DNA from: Novosphingobium sp.
Lineage (GTDB): Bacteria; Pseudomonadota; Alphaproteobacteria; Sphingomonadales; Sphingomonadaceae
NCBI GenBank assembly: GCA_019510335.1
Contig: JAEKKO010000088.1
Coordinates: 1-38,654, forward strand
Reading direction: 5' to 3'
DNA length: 38,654 nt
Under the pieces are notes generated by a model. That model saw only the letters and a list, made by a program, of their open reading frames with translations. It did no database searches and was not told the origin of the DNA. A program made the position numbers and the translations under genes. Below are positions 1 through 9,521 of the stretch, piece after piece. Numbering within the stretch: position 1 is the first letter of the stretch; every line of letters begins with the position of its first letter.

Positions 1-2
1 CC

Positions 3-137
3 AGCGGGGCCACGCCGGTCGCCAGCAGCGCGGCGGCCTCGCCGAGCAGCGATCCGCTGGCCGATCTCGGCGTCGTCCCTTCGGCGGCTCCGGTCGACGG
101 ACCCCGCGCCGAGCGCAATGGACGCCGCCAACGCTGA
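3..137 (+). CDS. 3' end of an unidentified CDS (partial)
   Basis: An open frame enters from the left edge and stops with TGA at 135-137, giving 44 visible residues. The tail is rich in Ala, Ser and Pro and ends in a basic stretch (RAERNGRRQR). Third codon positions are overwhelmingly G or C, as in the real genes of this window, which supports coding. No domain is visible, so the product cannot be named. Lytic transglycosylase genes often sit upstream of mraZ in this group, but nothing here proves that identity. The low-complexity tail would suit the C-terminus of a secreted or envelope protein. Confidence 0.4.
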   Translation, partial: SGATPVASSAAASPSSDPLADLGVVPSAAPVDGPRAERNGRRQR

Positions 138-437
138 GCGGCGTGGCGCGGGGATCTCGAGCCTTCCTGTTCCGTCCTTCCTGAGTTCGTCGGAGGACCG
201 TCGGCGCTCACGTGAACGCCACCCCTTTGCGCCTGCCCGCAACACAGCCGCTCAGGAGTTGCTTCGACGGCCCCCACTCCCTCGGCAGATTCGGGGATAT
301 CACGGGAACCGGCCTGCAGATTCGCCGTGGGCACGGACTTCTACGCATAAGGTGCGAGAACAGAACCAATACAGCAGATCCCGGCGGTCGCGGTTTTCCA
401 CACCAACCTGCGGGTAAAACAGCCATTTACCATCCGA
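138..437. other. Long intergenic region upstream of the dcw cluster
   Basis: About 350 bases separate the upstream gene end from mraZ. No convincing gene is visible: the overlapping short frames lack family signatures. Two GATTC sequences (GANTC, the CcrM methylation target of alphaproteobacteria) lie at 288-292 and 319-323. The region probably carries the main dcw promoter, but I cannot place a confident -35/-10 pair. I looked for an RNase P RNA, which can lie near mraZ in this class, and did not find its conserved core. Confidence 0.4.
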
Positions 438-471
438 TCCCGTGATTTCCCGTGATTTTCCCTTCCATCCC
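438..471. promoter_or_regulatory. Candidate MraZ operator (repeated TCCC/GGGA boxes)
   Basis: Four TCCC tetramers occur at 438-441, 448-451, 459-462 and 468-471, so spaced 10, 11 and 9 bases. The first two lie in nearly identical decamers (ATCCCGTGAT, TTCCCGTGAT). On the minus strand these read as helically phased GGGA repeats. MraZ is known to repress its own operon by binding short tandem TGGGN-type repeats with about 10-base periodicity upstream of mraZ, so this is a good operator candidate. The orientation and exact box sequence in this lineage are inferred. Confidence 0.5.
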
Positions 472-493
472 CGCGCGCTACGCGGTAAAGCGA

Positions 494-1015
494 ATGTGTC
501 GGGAGGACTTTTCCACGCCGCCAAACAGCGACGACCGGCTGCGCCCGCGCGCGGCCGGGCGGAGAAGTCGTTTCAAGGGCCGCTTCGTGCTGCCGCCCCA
601 GTTCCGCAAGTGCGTGCGCGAATCGAGCGGCGGCACCCGCGTGCTGTGCCTCGCCAAGCATGATCGCTGGACCTGCCTGACCGGGTTCGGACTGTCCCGC
701 CGTGGCGAGTTCGCCGCGCAGCTCGATCGCGAGGAGGCGATCGCCACCCAGGCCGGCCGCGAGTTCGACCGCGATCTGCGGGCGATGCAGCTTTACGGCT
801 TCACCGAAGTGCCGTTCGACGACAGCGGCCGCTTCATCATGCCCGACCACCTGCTCGAGCTCGGCGGGATCGACGGATCGCTGTTCTTCCAGGGCGCCGG
901 CACCTTTTTCACCCTGTGGAACCCCGGCCAGCTGGGCAAGATGGGCGCCGGGTGGGAGGGCGCGCAGGCGGCTTGCGCCAATCTCGCCCGCGATGCCGAA
1001 CGGGGGCGCAAGTGA
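494..1015 (+). CDS. mraZ: Transcriptional regulator MraZ
   Basis: MraZ is the first gene of the dcw cluster and is known to bind repeated operators upstream of itself. Two SpoVT/AbrB-like halves are visible: the first centres on [11 protein letters not shown] and the second on [13 protein letters not shown]. The C-terminal FFTLWNP and GWEGAQAAC motifs match sphingomonad MraZ. The start is unclear. The strongest Shine-Dalgarno (GGGAGG, 501-506) points to codon 515, which is ACG; the nearest upstream in-frame ATG is 494 and a GTG lies at 452. From 515 the protein would have 166 residues, the usual family size. The residues before KGRF are Arg-rich and lack the usual acidic residue. The stop overlaps the rsmH start. 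Confidence 0.85.
   Translation: MCREDFSTPPNSDDRLRPRAAGRRSRFKGRFVLPPQFRKCVRESSGGTRVLCLAKHDRWTCLTGFGLSRRGEFAAQLDREEAIATQAGREFDRDLRAMQLYGFTEVPFDDSGRFIMPDHLLELGGIDGSLFFQGAGTFFTLWNPGQLGKMGAGWEGAQAACANLARDAERGRK
501..517 (+). promoter_or_regulatory. mraZ Shine-Dalgarno facing an ACG codon
   Basis: GGGAGG at 501-506 is followed after 8 bases by ACG at 515-517 in the mraZ frame. Spacing and family length both favour 515 as the start, but ACG is very rarely used. An ATG changed to ACG (real or sequencing error), an ACG start, or the weaker-sited ATG at 494 are the options. Confidence 0.4.
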
Positions 1016-1968
1016 GCGGCGCGTTCGGGCCGCACGTCCCGGTCCTGCTCGATGAAGTCATCGCCGCGCTGCGCCCGGAGCCAGGCAGCGTGATCGTCGA
1101 CGCCACGTTCGGAGCCGGCGGCTACAGCCGCGCGCTGCTCGCTGCCGGGGCCACCGTCCACGCTTTCGACCGCGACCCAGATGCGATCGCCGCGGGCGAG
1201 AGGTGGGACGAAGCGCGCGCCGAGCCGCCGCGGTTGGTGCTCCACCCGCGCCGCTTCTCGGAAATGGTCGCTGCGCTGGCCGAGGCCGGCGTTGCCCGCG
1301 TCGACGGCGTGGCGATGGACCTCGGCGTCTCGTCGATGCAGCTCGACCGGGCCGAACGCGGGTTCGCTTTCCAGCTCGACGGGCCGCTCGACATGCGCAT
1401 GGGGCCCGACGGGCCGAGCGCGGCCGACTTCGTCAACACCGCGCCCGAAGCCGAAATCGCCGACGTGCTGTTCCGCTACGGCGAGGAGCGCCAGTCGCGC
1501 CGGGTCGCCCGCGCGATCGTCGCGGCGCGGCCGCTGACGACCACCGGCGCGCTGGCGACCGTCGTGCGCAAGGCCCTCGGCCACCGCCCCGGCGCGCCCA
1601 AGGACCCGGCGACGCGCAGCTTCCAGGCGATCCGCATCCATGTGAACGCCGAGCTCGAGGAGATCGAGTGCGGACTGGCCGGGGCCGAGACCCTGCTGCG
1701 CAGCGGCGGCCACGTCGCGGTGGTCAGCTTCCACAGCCTCGAGGACCGAATCGTCAAGCAGTTCCTGCGAGACGCAAGTGGCGCCATCGCCGGCGGCTCG
1801 CGCCACCTGCCGCAAGCTATCACCAAGTATTCCCCGACTTTTTGCGAAATCTCACGCGCTGTGCACCCTTCGGCTGGGGAAATCGCCCGCAACCCGCGCG
1901 CCCGCTCGGCCACGCTTCGCTACGCCACCCGTACCGCCGCACTCCCCCGGGAGAGGAGGGTCGCATGA
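1012..1968 (+). CDS. rsmH: 16S rRNA (cytosine1402-N4)-methyltransferase RsmH
   Basis: RsmH (MraW) uses S-adenosylmethionine to methylate N4 of C1402 in 16S rRNA at the ribosomal P site. The 318-residue protein begins with [12 protein letters not shown], carries the SAM-binding motif [13 protein letters not shown] from residue 30, then [17 protein letters not shown], and the family signature [12 protein letters not shown] from residue 238. Length is normal and all family blocks are present. The GTG start at 1012 overlaps the mraZ stop (GTGA), the usual position of this gene, and longer upstream frames would intrude into mraZ. The stop overlaps the next start by ATGA. Confidence 0.96.
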   Translation: MSGAFGPHVPVLLDEVIAALRPEPGSVIVDATFGAGGYSRALLAAGATVHAFDRDPDAIAAGERWDEARAEPPRLVLHPRRFSEMVAALAEAGVARVDGVAMDLGVSSMQLDRAERGFAFQLDGPLDMRMGPDGPSAADFVNTAPEAEIADVLFRYGEERQSRRVARAIVAARPLTTTGALATVVRKALGHRPGAPKDPATRSFQAIRIHVNAELEEIECGLAGAETLLRSGGHVAVVSFHSLEDRIVKQFLRDASGAIAGGSRHLPQAITKYSPTFCEISRAVHPSAGEIARNPRARSATLRYATRTAALPRERRVA

Positions 1969-2468
1969 ACATGACGCGAGATCGCCTGCAGTCGATCGGC
2001 TGGGCCGTCGTTTTGACGGTGTGCGCCGCGCTGACGCTGGCCCTGACGTTCCGGGTCAACGCGGTGAAGAGCCAGGTCCGCCTGGCCGATCGGGAGATCG
2101 TGGCGCTCAAGCAGGAAAAGATGTTCCTCGAGACCGAGTTTGAGACCCGCGCCAACCAGCAGCAGCTCAAGGCGCTGAACGACGTCGAGTTCGGCTACGA
2201 TGCGCCGACCGCCGGGCAGTACGTTGAGAGCGAGCGCCAGCTCGCGGTCCTCGGCAAGGCCAGCGGTCCGGGGGCGCCGACGCCGATCCGCGTCGCCAGC
2301 ACCGCGGGTGATAAAGCGGGCGAAGGCTTTCCGGCGATGGTTTCGCCGCTGACCGGCAAGGCGATGGCGGCCGAAGTCCCCCCGGGCGGGGTGCACAAGG
2401 CGGTGACCGCAGCCGGGCTCAAGGACCGCCTGTCGCACGTCGAGCCCGAGAAGGCGGCGCGCGAATGA
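1965..2468 (+). CDS. ftsL: Cell division protein FtsL-like
   Basis: A 167-residue bitopic membrane protein in the ftsL position between rsmH and ftsI. A short cytoplasmic N-terminus is followed by one transmembrane segment at about residues 11-30 ([19 protein letters not shown]) and a charged heptad-like segment (about 35-65) expected to form the FtsL/FtsB-type coiled coil. The sequence [19 protein letters not shown] resembles sphingomonad FtsL. The remaining tail is longer than E. coli FtsL (121 residues) and probably disordered and periplasmic. A GAGGAGG-like Shine-Dalgarno lies just upstream, and the start overlaps the rsmH stop. FtsL links FtsQ/FtsB to the FtsW-FtsI synthase. The assignment rests on position and topology as much as on sequence. 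Confidence 0.8.
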   Translation: MNMTRDRLQSIGWAVVLTVCAALTLALTFRVNAVKSQVRLADREIVALKQEKMFLETEFETRANQQQLKALNDVEFGYDAPTAGQYVESERQLAVLGKASGPGAPTPIRVASTAGDKAGEGFPAMVSPLTGKAMAAEVPPGGVHKAVTAAGLKDRLSHVEPEKAARE

Positions 2469-4177
2469 CCGCGATCACCGTCTCCACCGCGATCTCGACC
2501 GGCCGGGTCGAGCTGGTCAACGTCCGCCAGCGCTCGCTGCTGGTGGCGAAGTGGCGGGTGCTGTGGGTGCTTGCCCTGTTCGCCCTGATCGCAGGCTCGG
2601 CGCTGCTGCGGATCGTCTACCTCGGGCTGTTCGAAGGCGCCCCGCCGACGTTTGCCGGGCTGCTGCCCGACCGCGGCGACATCGTCGACCGCAACGGCGT
2701 GCCGCTGGCCCGCGCGTTTCCCGCTTATGCGCTGTGGTACAATCCCAAAGTGCTCGGCGACGGGCCGCCGCTGGTCAAGTCGCCGGCGGAAGTCGCCGCG
2801 GCGCTGGTCCGGATCTTTCCCGACGAGGACGTGGAGGCGCTGACCGCGCGGCTCGCCGCCGGCAAGCCCGGTTACTTGCGCCGGCGCATCCTGCCCGAGG
2901 ACGCCAACCGCATTCACGCGCTCGGCGAGCCGGCGCTCGAGTTCCCGCGCGAGAACGAACGGTTCTATCCGCAAGGCTCGATGGCCGCGCACGTCCTCGG
3001 CTTCGTCGATGCCGAGGGGCATGGCCAGGTCGGGATGGAGCAGGTCTACGACCGGCACTTGCGCGATCCGGCGACCCGCGGCACCCCGTCGGTGCTGTCG
3101 ATCGATGCGCGGGTTCAGGGTGCGCTCGAGGACGAGCTCAGCCGCGGGATGCAGCTGAGCAACGCCAAGGGCGCCGCCGGGGTCATCCTCGATGTCGACA
3201 GCGGCGAGGTGCTGGCGCTGGCCTCGCTGCCCTCGTTCAACCCCAACCTGATCGACAACGCCGGCAGCGGCAACATCTTCAACCGGGTGACCAACGAGGT
3301 CTATGAGCTCGGCTCGGTGATCAAGCCGATCACCGTGGCCAGCGCGATCGATGCGGGGGTAGTCACCGACCTGGCCAAGCGCTGGCCGGCGGGCCCGCTC
3401 CACGTCGGCAAGTTCACGATCCACGATCACGAGAACTTCGGCGCCTCTCTCAACGTCCCCGAGGCGCTGATCCATTCGTCCAACATCGTCACCGCCCAGG
3501 TCGGCGACCAGCTCGGCGGCGTCCGGCTCAAGGCGGCGATGGAGCGGCTCGGCTTCAACGAGCGCCCGCACATCGAGCTGCCGGCACGCGGCTTTCCGCT
3601 GTGGCACAAGGGCGAATGGCCGCGGCTGACGACGATGACGGTGTCGTTCGGGCACGGCATCGCGCTCACCCCGCTGCACCTCGCCTGCGCCTACGCGGCG
3701 CTGGTCAATGGCGGGGTGTGGCATCCGGCGACGCTCGAAAAGGTCGCGCCCGGCCACGTCGCTCCCGGGCGGAGGGTGTGGACGGCCTCGACCAGCGCGC
3801 GGATGCGCCAGTTGCTGCGGCTGATCGTCAGCGACGGCACCGGGCGCAAGGCCAACGCGCCGGGCTTTCGCATCGGCGGCAAGACCGGCTCGGCCGAGAA
3901 GCCCGGCGCCGGCGGCTACCGCAAGAACGCGCTGATCACGACGTTTGCCGCGGCGTTCCCGATGGATCACCCGCGCTACGTGGTCATCGCCACGCTCGAC
4001 GAGCCGCAAGGGACCCAAGCCACTTCCGGGCAGCGCACCGCGGCGTGGAACGCGGCGCCGGTGGTCGGCCGCGTGGTCCCGCGCATTGGCCCGCTGCTCG
4101 GGGTGATGCCCGACGCCGCCCGCGACATCGACATCTCCGACCTGAGGCCGCTGGTCGGAAACGGGGAGGGGGAATGA
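2465..4177 (+). CDS. ftsI: Septal peptidoglycan transpeptidase FtsI (PBP3)
   Basis: A class B penicillin-binding protein of 570 residues that crosslinks septal peptidoglycan with FtsW. One transmembrane segment lies at about residues 33-53, followed by the dimerisation-domain signature DRGDIVDRNG. The transpeptidase domain has the three active-site motifs: SVIK (S284-K287), SSN (338-340) and KTG (473-475). The nucleophile context is GSVIKP rather than the more common GSTFKP, but the catalytic Ser and Lys are kept. Length and C-terminus match the family. The start overlaps the ftsL stop by ATGA, and the stop overlaps murE in the same way. Confidence 0.96.
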   Translation: MTAITVSTAISTGRVELVNVRQRSLLVAKWRVLWVLALFALIAGSALLRIVYLGLFEGAPPTFAGLLPDRGDIVDRNGVPLARAFPAYALWYNPKVLGDGPPLVKSPAEVAAALVRIFPDEDVEALTARLAAGKPGYLRRRILPEDANRIHALGEPALEFPRENERFYPQGSMAAHVLGFVDAEGHGQVGMEQVYDRHLRDPATRGTPSVLSIDARVQGALEDELSRGMQLSNAKGAAGVILDVDSGEVLALASLPSFNPNLIDNAGSGNIFNRVTNEVYELGSVIKPITVASAIDAGVVTDLAKRWPAGPLHVGKFTIHDHENFGASLNVPEALIHSSNIVTAQVGDQLGGVRLKAAMERLGFNERPHIELPARGFPLWHKGEWPRLTTMTVSFGHGIALTPLHLACAYAALVNGGVWHPATLEKVAPGHVAPGRRVWTASTSARMRQLLRLIVSDGTGRKANAPGFRIGGKTGSAEKPGAGGYRKNALITTFAAAFPMDHPRYVVIATLDEPQGTQATSGQRTAAWNAAPVVGRVVPRIGPLLGVMPDAARDIDISDLRPLVGNGEGE

Positions 4178-5622
4178 ACCTCTCCGCGCTGGCCGAGCGC
4201 GCCGGCATCGAACTCGAAGGGCCCGGCGACGCGCCCGTCACCGGCTTCGCCATCGATCACCGCAAGGTCGCCCCGGGAACCGTGTTCGGCGCGTTTCGCG
4301 GGACTCGCGTAAACGGCGAGGAGTTCATTCCGGCGGCCGTTGCATCGGGCGCGGTGGCGGTGGTCGCGCGGCCCGAAGCGCACGTCGCCGGCGCCGTCCA
4401 CATTCCCGATCCCGAGCCGCGCCGCGCCTTCGCCCGCCTGGCGGCGGTGTTCTTCGCGCCCGTGCCCGACAGGGTCGTCGCGGTCACCGGCACCAACGGC
4501 AAGACCTCGACGGTCGAGATGACCCGCCAGCTGTGGCGCATGGCCGGCTTGCGCGCGGCCTCGATCGGCACCCTTGGGGTGACCACGCCCGACGAGTCGG
4601 TCTCGACCGGGCTGACCACGCCCGACATCGTCACCTTCCTCGCCAATCTCGCCGGCCTCGCGCGCGAAGGCGTGACGCACGTCGCTTTCGAGGCGTCGAG
4701 CCATGGCCTCGACCAGTACCGCAACGAGGGCGTGCGCGTCGCCGCCGGGGCGTTCACCAACCTCAGCCGCGATCACCTCGACTACCATGCCGACATGAAC
4801 GACTACTTCCGCGCCAAGATGCGGCTGTTCGACGAAGTCGTCGCCGCGGACGGCACGGCCGTGATGTGGGCCGACGACGCGTGGTCGGAGCGGGCTTGTG
4901 ACCATGCGCGCAGACGGGGGTTGAGCCTGGTCACCGTGGGCGAGCGGGGGTCTGGGATCCGCCTGCTCGCCCGCGTGCCCGGCCTGCTCGGGCAGACGCT
5001 CGAACTCGAGCACGAAGGCGTCCGCCGCTCCGTCACGCTGCCGCTGATCGGGGCCTATCAGGCCGCCAACGCTCTGGTCGCTGCCGCGCTGGTGCTCGCC
5101 ACGGGCGGTGAGCCGGGGCAGACCTTCGATGCGCTGGCGCGGCTCCAGCCGGTGCGCGGCCGGCTGGAGCGGGCGGCGATCGCCCGCTCCGGCGCCCCGG
5201 TCTACGTCGATTACGCGCACACGCCCGACGCGCTGGCGGCGGCCATCGCCGCGCTGCGGCCGCATGGGCAGGGGCGGCTTTTCGTGGTATTCGGCGCCGG
5301 CGGCGACCGCGATCAAGGCAAGCGCGCGGAGATGGGGCGGGTCGCCGGCGAGGCTGCCGACGTCGTCATCGTCACCGATGACAACCCGCGCGGCGAAGAT
5401 CCGGCGGCAATCCGCCGGATGGTTCTGGCGGGCGCGAGCGGCGCGCGCGAGATCGGCGACCGGCGCGCGGCCATCGCCGCGGCCGTCGCCGAGGCGGGGC
5501 GCGATGACATCGTGCTGGTCGCCGGCAAGGGGCATGAGCAGGGGCAGATCGTCGGCGCCGGCGAGGCGCTGCGGATTCTGCCGTTCGACGATGTGACCGT
5601 AGTCAGGGAGTGTATTGGATGA
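4174..5622 (+). CDS. murE: UDP-MurNAc-L-Ala-D-Glu:meso-diaminopimelate ligase MurE
   Basis: MurE adds the third stem residue to UDP-MurNAc-dipeptide in the cytoplasm with ATP hydrolysis. The 482-residue protein has the Mur-ligase P-loop GTNGKT at residues 106-111, the substrate-binding segment FEASSHGLDQYR, and the late motif YVDYAHTPDAL. The substrate-specificity motif DDNPRGEDP (from residue 402) has the Asn-Pro-Arg typical of meso-diaminopimelate ligases rather than lysine ligases, so the cell should make DAP-type peptidoglycan. The ATG overlaps the ftsI stop (ATGA) and follows a strong GGGGAGGGGG purine run. Confidence 0.96.
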   Translation: MNLSALAERAGIELEGPGDAPVTGFAIDHRKVAPGTVFGAFRGTRVNGEEFIPAAVASGAVAVVARPEAHVAGAVHIPDPEPRRAFARLAAVFFAPVPDRVVAVTGTNGKTSTVEMTRQLWRMAGLRAASIGTLGVTTPDESVSTGLTTPDIVTFLANLAGLAREGVTHVAFEASSHGLDQYRNEGVRVAAGAFTNLSRDHLDYHADMNDYFRAKMRLFDEVVAADGTAVMWADDAWSERACDHARRRGLSLVTVGERGSGIRLLARVPGLLGQTLELEHEGVRRSVTLPLIGAYQAANALVAAALVLATGGEPGQTFDALARLQPVRGRLERAAIARSGAPVYVDYAHTPDALAAAIAALRPHGQGRLFVVFGAGGDRDQGKRAEMGRVAGEAADVVIVTDDNPRGEDPAAIRRMVLAGASGAREIGDRRAAIAAAVAEAGRDDIVLVAGKGHEQGQIVGAGEALRILPFDDVTVVRECIG

Positions 5623-7088
5623 TCGCCCGTTCGCCGATGATTGCATGGCCGGCCGAGGCGGACGACGCGCTCCCTCTGGCGCTGTGGGACGCTGTGGCCA
5701 TCGCCGCGGCGACCGGCGGTACCCGCAGCCACGATTTCCAGGTCTCGGGCGTCGAGATCGACTCGCGCGACGTGCTCGAGGGCGACCTGTTCTTCGCGCT
5801 CAAGGGCGGCTCGACCGACGGGCACCGCTTCGTCGACGGCGCTTTCGCCCTCGGCGCGGCCGCGGCGGTGGTCGAGCGGCCGGTCGCCGGCCCGCACATC
5901 CTCGTGCCCGACACCACCGCGGCGCTCGAGGCGCTGGGGCGGGCGGCGCGGGCGCGCAGCAGCGGCCGGATCGTCGGCGTCACCGGCTCGGTCGGCAAGA
6001 CGGGGGTCAAGGAAGCCCTGTTCGCCGCGCTTGACCGCGCCAGCCGCGGCGCCGCGCACCGTTCGCTCAAGAGCTACAACAACCACGTCGGCGTGCCGCT
6101 GAGCCTCGCCCGGATGCCGGCGCGCGCCAGGTACGGCGTGTTCGAAATGGGCATGAACCACGCCGGCGAGATCGCCGCGCTGACCCGCCAGGTCCGCCCG
6201 CACATCGCGCTGATCACCACCATCGCGCCGGCCCACATCGAGATGCTCGGCAGCGAGGAAGCCATTGCCGACGCGAAGGCGGAAATTTTCGGGGGGCTCG
6301 AGCCCGACGGGATCGCAATCATACCTGCGGACAGCCCCCACCATGCCCGGCTGAACGCGGCCGCCGAACGCCATGCAGGCGCGGTGGTCTCGTTCGGCCG
6401 GGCGCCCCATGCCGACGTCCGCCTGCTCGATGCCGTGCCCGCGGCGCGGGGGGGATCGCTGATCACCGCCGACCTTGGCGCCAAGCTCGGCGGCCGGCGA
6501 TTGTGCTTCACCGTCGCCGCGCCGGGCGAGCACTGGGTGACGAACGCGCTGGCGGTGATCGCCGCCGTCGGCGCCGCGGGTGCCGACCTCGGCGCAGCGG
6601 GCATCGCGCTGGCCGAAATGGAAGGGCTGGCCGGACGCGGCCGGCGCACCGAGATCGCGGCGGCGGGCGGCACCGCGCTGCTGATCGACGAGAGTTACAA
6701 CGCCAATCCGGCTTCGATGCGGGCGACGCTGGCGCAGCTCGGGCAGACTCCGGCGCGGCGCCGGATCGCGGTGCTGGGGGCGATGAAGGAGCTCGGCGAC
6801 TTTTCCGATGGGCTGCACGCCGGCCTGGCCGAGCCGCTCGTCGCCGCCGGCGCCGATTATGCGGTGCTGGTCGGGGACGAAATGCACGCCCTGGCCGACG
6901 AATTGGGGAAATCGCGGCGCACCGCGCTTGGCAAGGCGATCCCCTTCGCCCATTGCGATAATGCCGCCGCTGCTGCCGAGGCTTTGGCGGAATTCGGCGT
7001 GGAGCGTGGCGATGCGATCCTCGTCAAAGGGTCGAACTCGGTGGGGCTGAGCTCGCTGGTTGCAACGCTCGTCCGCAAGGAAGGCTAG
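5619..7088 (+). CDS. murF: UDP-MurNAc-tripeptide:D-Ala-D-Ala ligase MurF
   Basis: MurF attaches D-Ala-D-Ala to complete the UDP-MurNAc-pentapeptide. The 489-residue product has the N-terminal Mur domain ([18 protein letters not shown]), the ATP-binding loop [11 protein letters not shown] (P-loop at about 122-129), the central [11 protein letters not shown] segment and the C-terminal [14 protein letters not shown] block, all typical of alphaproteobacterial MurF. I chose the ATG at 5619 because it overlaps the murE stop (ATGA); a GTG at 5610 and an ATG at 5637 are alternatives. The stop is followed by a short 13-base gap before mraY, the only non-overlapping junction in the first half of the cluster. 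Confidence 0.95.
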   Translation: MIARSPMIAWPAEADDALPLALWDAVAIAAATGGTRSHDFQVSGVEIDSRDVLEGDLFFALKGGSTDGHRFVDGAFALGAAAAVVERPVAGPHILVPDTTAALEALGRAARARSSGRIVGVTGSVGKTGVKEALFAALDRASRGAAHRSLKSYNNHVGVPLSLARMPARARYGVFEMGMNHAGEIAALTRQVRPHIALITTIAPAHIEMLGSEEAIADAKAEIFGGLEPDGIAIIPADSPHHARLNAAAERHAGAVVSFGRAPHADVRLLDAVPAARGGSLITADLGAKLGGRRLCFTVAAPGEHWVTNALAVIAAVGAAGADLGAAGIALAEMEGLAGRGRRTEIAAAGGTALLIDESYNANPASMRATLAQLGQTPARRRIAVLGAMKELGDFSDGLHAGLAEPLVAAGADYAVLVGDEMHALADELGKSRRTALGKAIPFAHCDNAAAAAEALAEFGVERGDAILVKGSNSVGLSSLVATLVRKEG

Positions 7089-7101
7089 GTCACCGCGCGC
7101 G

Positions 7102-8172
7102 ATGCTTTATCTGATCGCCGACTGGTTGCATTTCGCGGGCGTGACGAACCTCATCCGCTACCAGACTTTTCGCGCCGGCGCGGCGCTGATCACCGCCCTG
7201 GTGATCGGCCTCATCATCGGGCCGAAGTTCATCCTCATGCTCCGGGTCCGCCAAGGGCGGGGCCAGCCGATCCGCGAAGACGGGCCGCAAAGCCACCTCG
7301 CCAAGCGCGGCACGCCGACCATGGGCGGGCTGATGATCCTGATTTCGCTGGTGATCTCGATGGTCCTGTGGATGGACCTGACCAACCCGTTCGTCTGGGC
7401 GTGCCTGGCGGTGACTTGCGGGTTCGGGGTGATCGGCTTCCTCGACGATTTCGACAAAGTCTCCAAGCGCAGCCACAAGGGCGTGCCCGGCCGGGTGCGG
7501 CTGCTGCTCGAGTTTCTGGTGGCCGGAATCGCCGCGTTCATCATCGTCCGGCAGATCAACAACAACCTCTACGTCCCATTCCTCTCCGACCGCTATATCC
7601 CGCTCGGCCCGTTCTATTATGTCTTCGCGGCGTTCGTGATCGTCGGCGCGGGCAACGCGGTGAACCTGACCGACGGGCTCGACGGGCTGGCGACGATGCC
7701 GGTGATCATCGCTGCCGGCACGTTCGCGATCATCGCCTACCTCGCCGGACGCATCGACTATGCGCATTATCTCGGAATCCCGCACGTTCCGCGCGCGGGT
7801 GAGCTGGCGATCCTGTGCGCCGGGATCATGGGCGCGGGGCTCGCGTTTCTATGGTTCAACGCGCCTCCCGCGGCGGTGTTCATGGGGGACACCGGCAGCC
7901 TTGCTCTGGGCGGCGCGCTCGGGACGATCGCCGTCGCGGCGCATCACGAGATCGTCCTCGGCATCGTCGGCGGGCTGTTCGTGCTCGAAGCGGCCTCTGT
8001 CATCATCCAGGTGTTCGTCTACAAGCGCACCGGCAAGCGGGTTTTCCGGATGGCTCCGATCCACCACCACTTCGAACAGCTCGGGTGGAAGGAATCGACC
8101 GTCGTGATCCGCTTCTGGATCGTTTCGATCGTGCTCTCTCTCGCCGGACTTGCGACGCTCAAATTGCGATGA
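7102..8172 (+). CDS. mraY: Phospho-MurNAc-pentapeptide transferase MraY
   Basis: MraY is the integral membrane enzyme that moves phospho-MurNAc-pentapeptide onto undecaprenyl phosphate to give lipid I. The 356-residue protein has about ten hydrophobic segments and the family motifs in order: [51 protein letters not shown] and [12 protein letters not shown]. The aspartates and histidines of these motifs form the Mg-dependent active site. The ATG at 7102 gives the usual MLYLIADWL start; the frame is open further upstream, but that part overlaps murF. The stop overlaps murD (ATGA). Confidence 0.97.
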   Translation: MLYLIADWLHFAGVTNLIRYQTFRAGAALITALVIGLIIGPKFILMLRVRQGRGQPIREDGPQSHLAKRGTPTMGGLMILISLVISMVLWMDLTNPFVWACLAVTCGFGVIGFLDDFDKVSKRSHKGVPGRVRLLLEFLVAGIAAFIIVRQINNNLYVPFLSDRYIPLGPFYYVFAAFVIVGAGNAVNLTDGLDGLATMPVIIAAGTFAIIAYLAGRIDYAHYLGIPHVPRAGELAILCAGIMGAGLAFLWFNAPPAAVFMGDTGSLALGGALGTIAVAAHHEIVLGIVGGLFVLEAASVIIQVFVYKRTGKRVFRMAPIHHHFEQLGWKESTVVIRFWIVSIVLSLAGLATLKLR

Positions 8173-9521
8173 TCACCAGCCCCGCCTTCTCCGGCAAGCG
8201 CTATGCCGTTCTCGGCCTCGCCCGCACGGGGATGAGCGCGGTCCGCTCGCTGCTCGCCAGCGGGGCGCAGGTGATGGCCTGGGACAGCCGCGAGGAGCCG
8301 CGCCACACGCTGCTGCAGATGTTCCGTGAGGGCGTCGAGATCGCCGACCCGGCCACGGCCGACCTCACCGGCACCGACGGCGTGGTGGTCTCTCCCGGGG
8401 TGCCGCTCAACCGCCACCCGATCGCCGCGGCGGCGAGCGCCGCGGGCGTTCCACTGATCAGCGACATCGAGCTGTTCGCGCTCGCCCGGCCGAGCCTGCC
8501 GCCGCACCGCATCGTCGGGATCACCGGGACCAACGGCAAGTCGACCACCACTGCGCTGGTCCACCACCTGCTGAGGAGCGCCGCGGTGCCGGTGCGGATG
8601 GGCGGCAACATCGGCGTGCCGATCCTCTCGACCGAGCCGCTGCCGCCCGGCGGGGTCTACGTGCTCGAGCTGTCGAGCTACCAGATCGACCTCACCCATA
8701 GCCTCGATTGCGAGGTCGCGGCGCTGCTCAACATCACCCCGGACCACCTCGACCGCTACGACGACATCGCCGCTTACGCCACGTCGAAGGCGCGGCTGTT
8801 CGCGATGCAGGGGCCGTCGCACCAGATGATCGTCGCTTCCGACGATCCCGAGACCCGCGGCATCGCGCTGGCCGAGGCGGCGCGCCGCGACCCGGGCAAA
8901 GTCGAGCGCGCCGATCCCGTGGCGATCGCGCCGCACCAGGAGAACTGGCCCTCGCTGCAAGGCCCGCACAACCTCCAGAACGCCGCCACGGCAGTGGCGA
9001 TCGTCACCGCGCTGGGCCTCCGCCGCGAGCAGATCCTCCCGGCGCTGGCGACTTTCCACGGCTTGCCGCACCGCATGGAGCGGGTCGCCGAGGCCGGCGG
9101 GGTGCTGTACATCAACGACAGCAAGGCGACCAATCCGGCCTCGACCGCGCCCGCGCTCGCCGCGTTTCCGCCGCGGCCCGACAAGCGCATCCACTGGATC
9201 GTCGGCGGCCTGCCCAAGGGCGAGACGCTCGACGAGTGCGCGCCGTGGTTCGGCAACGTCGCCGCGGCCTACACCATCGGCGAGGCGGGGCCGCACTACT
9301 CCGAGCTGCTCGCGCCGGTGATGCCGGTGCGGCGCAGCGAAATGCTGTGCGAGGCCATCCGCCAGGCGATCGAGGCAGCCAGGCCCGGCGACGTCGTCCT
9401 GCTCTCGCCGGCGTGCGCGAGCTTCGACCAGTTCCGCGACTACGAAGCGCGTGGCGACACCTTTCGCGATATCGTCATGGCCCTGACCACGCCGACCAAA
9501 GCCGGCGCGGGGGCCGCCTGA
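8169..9521 (+). CDS. murD: UDP-MurNAc-L-Ala:D-Glu ligase MurD
   Basis: MurD adds D-glutamate to UDP-MurNAc-L-Ala using ATP. The 450-residue protein starts with a Rossmann-like UDP-binding domain ([14 protein letters not shown]), has the ATP-binding loop [10 protein letters not shown] at residues 117-126, [20 protein letters not shown], and [10 protein letters not shown] in the C-terminal domain. A late [18 protein letters not shown] block is also diagnostic. Length is normal with no gaps apparent. It is translationally coupled to mraY by ATGA and to ftsW by TGATG. Confidence 0.96.
   Translation: MITSPAFSGKRYAVLGLARTGMSAVRSLLASGAQVMAWDSREEPRHTLLQMFREGVEIADPATADLTGTDGVVVSPGVPLNRHPIAAAASAAGVPLISDIELFALARPSLPPHRIVGITGTNGKSTTTALVHHLLRSAAVPVRMGGNIGVPILSTEPLPPGGVYVLELSSYQIDLTHSLDCEVAALLNITPDHLDRYDDIAAYATSKARLFAMQGPSHQMIVASDDPETRGIALAEAARRDPGKVERADPVAIAPHQENWPSLQGPHNLQNAATAVAIVTALGLRREQILPALATFHGLPHRMERVAEAGGVLYINDSKATNPASTAPALAAFPPRPDKRIHWIVGGLPKGETLDECAPWFGNVAAAYTIGEAGPHYSELLAPVMPVRRSEMLCEAIRQAIEAARPGDVVLLSPACASFDQFRDYEARGDTFRDIVMALTTPTKAGAGAA

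Noticed and set aside
305-328. EcfG-like promoter: GGAAC followed after 16 bases by CGTG.
   Set aside because: The -10 element should be CGTT; the mismatch and the distance to mraZ make it weak.
356-368. LexA-like GAAC repeats (GAACAGAAC).
   Set aside because: Spacing is one base, not the seven of the alphaproteobacterial GTTC-N7-GTTC type box.
138-437. Possible RNase P RNA upstream of mraZ.
   Set aside because: The conserved core (GAGGAAAGTCC and related blocks) is not present on either strand.
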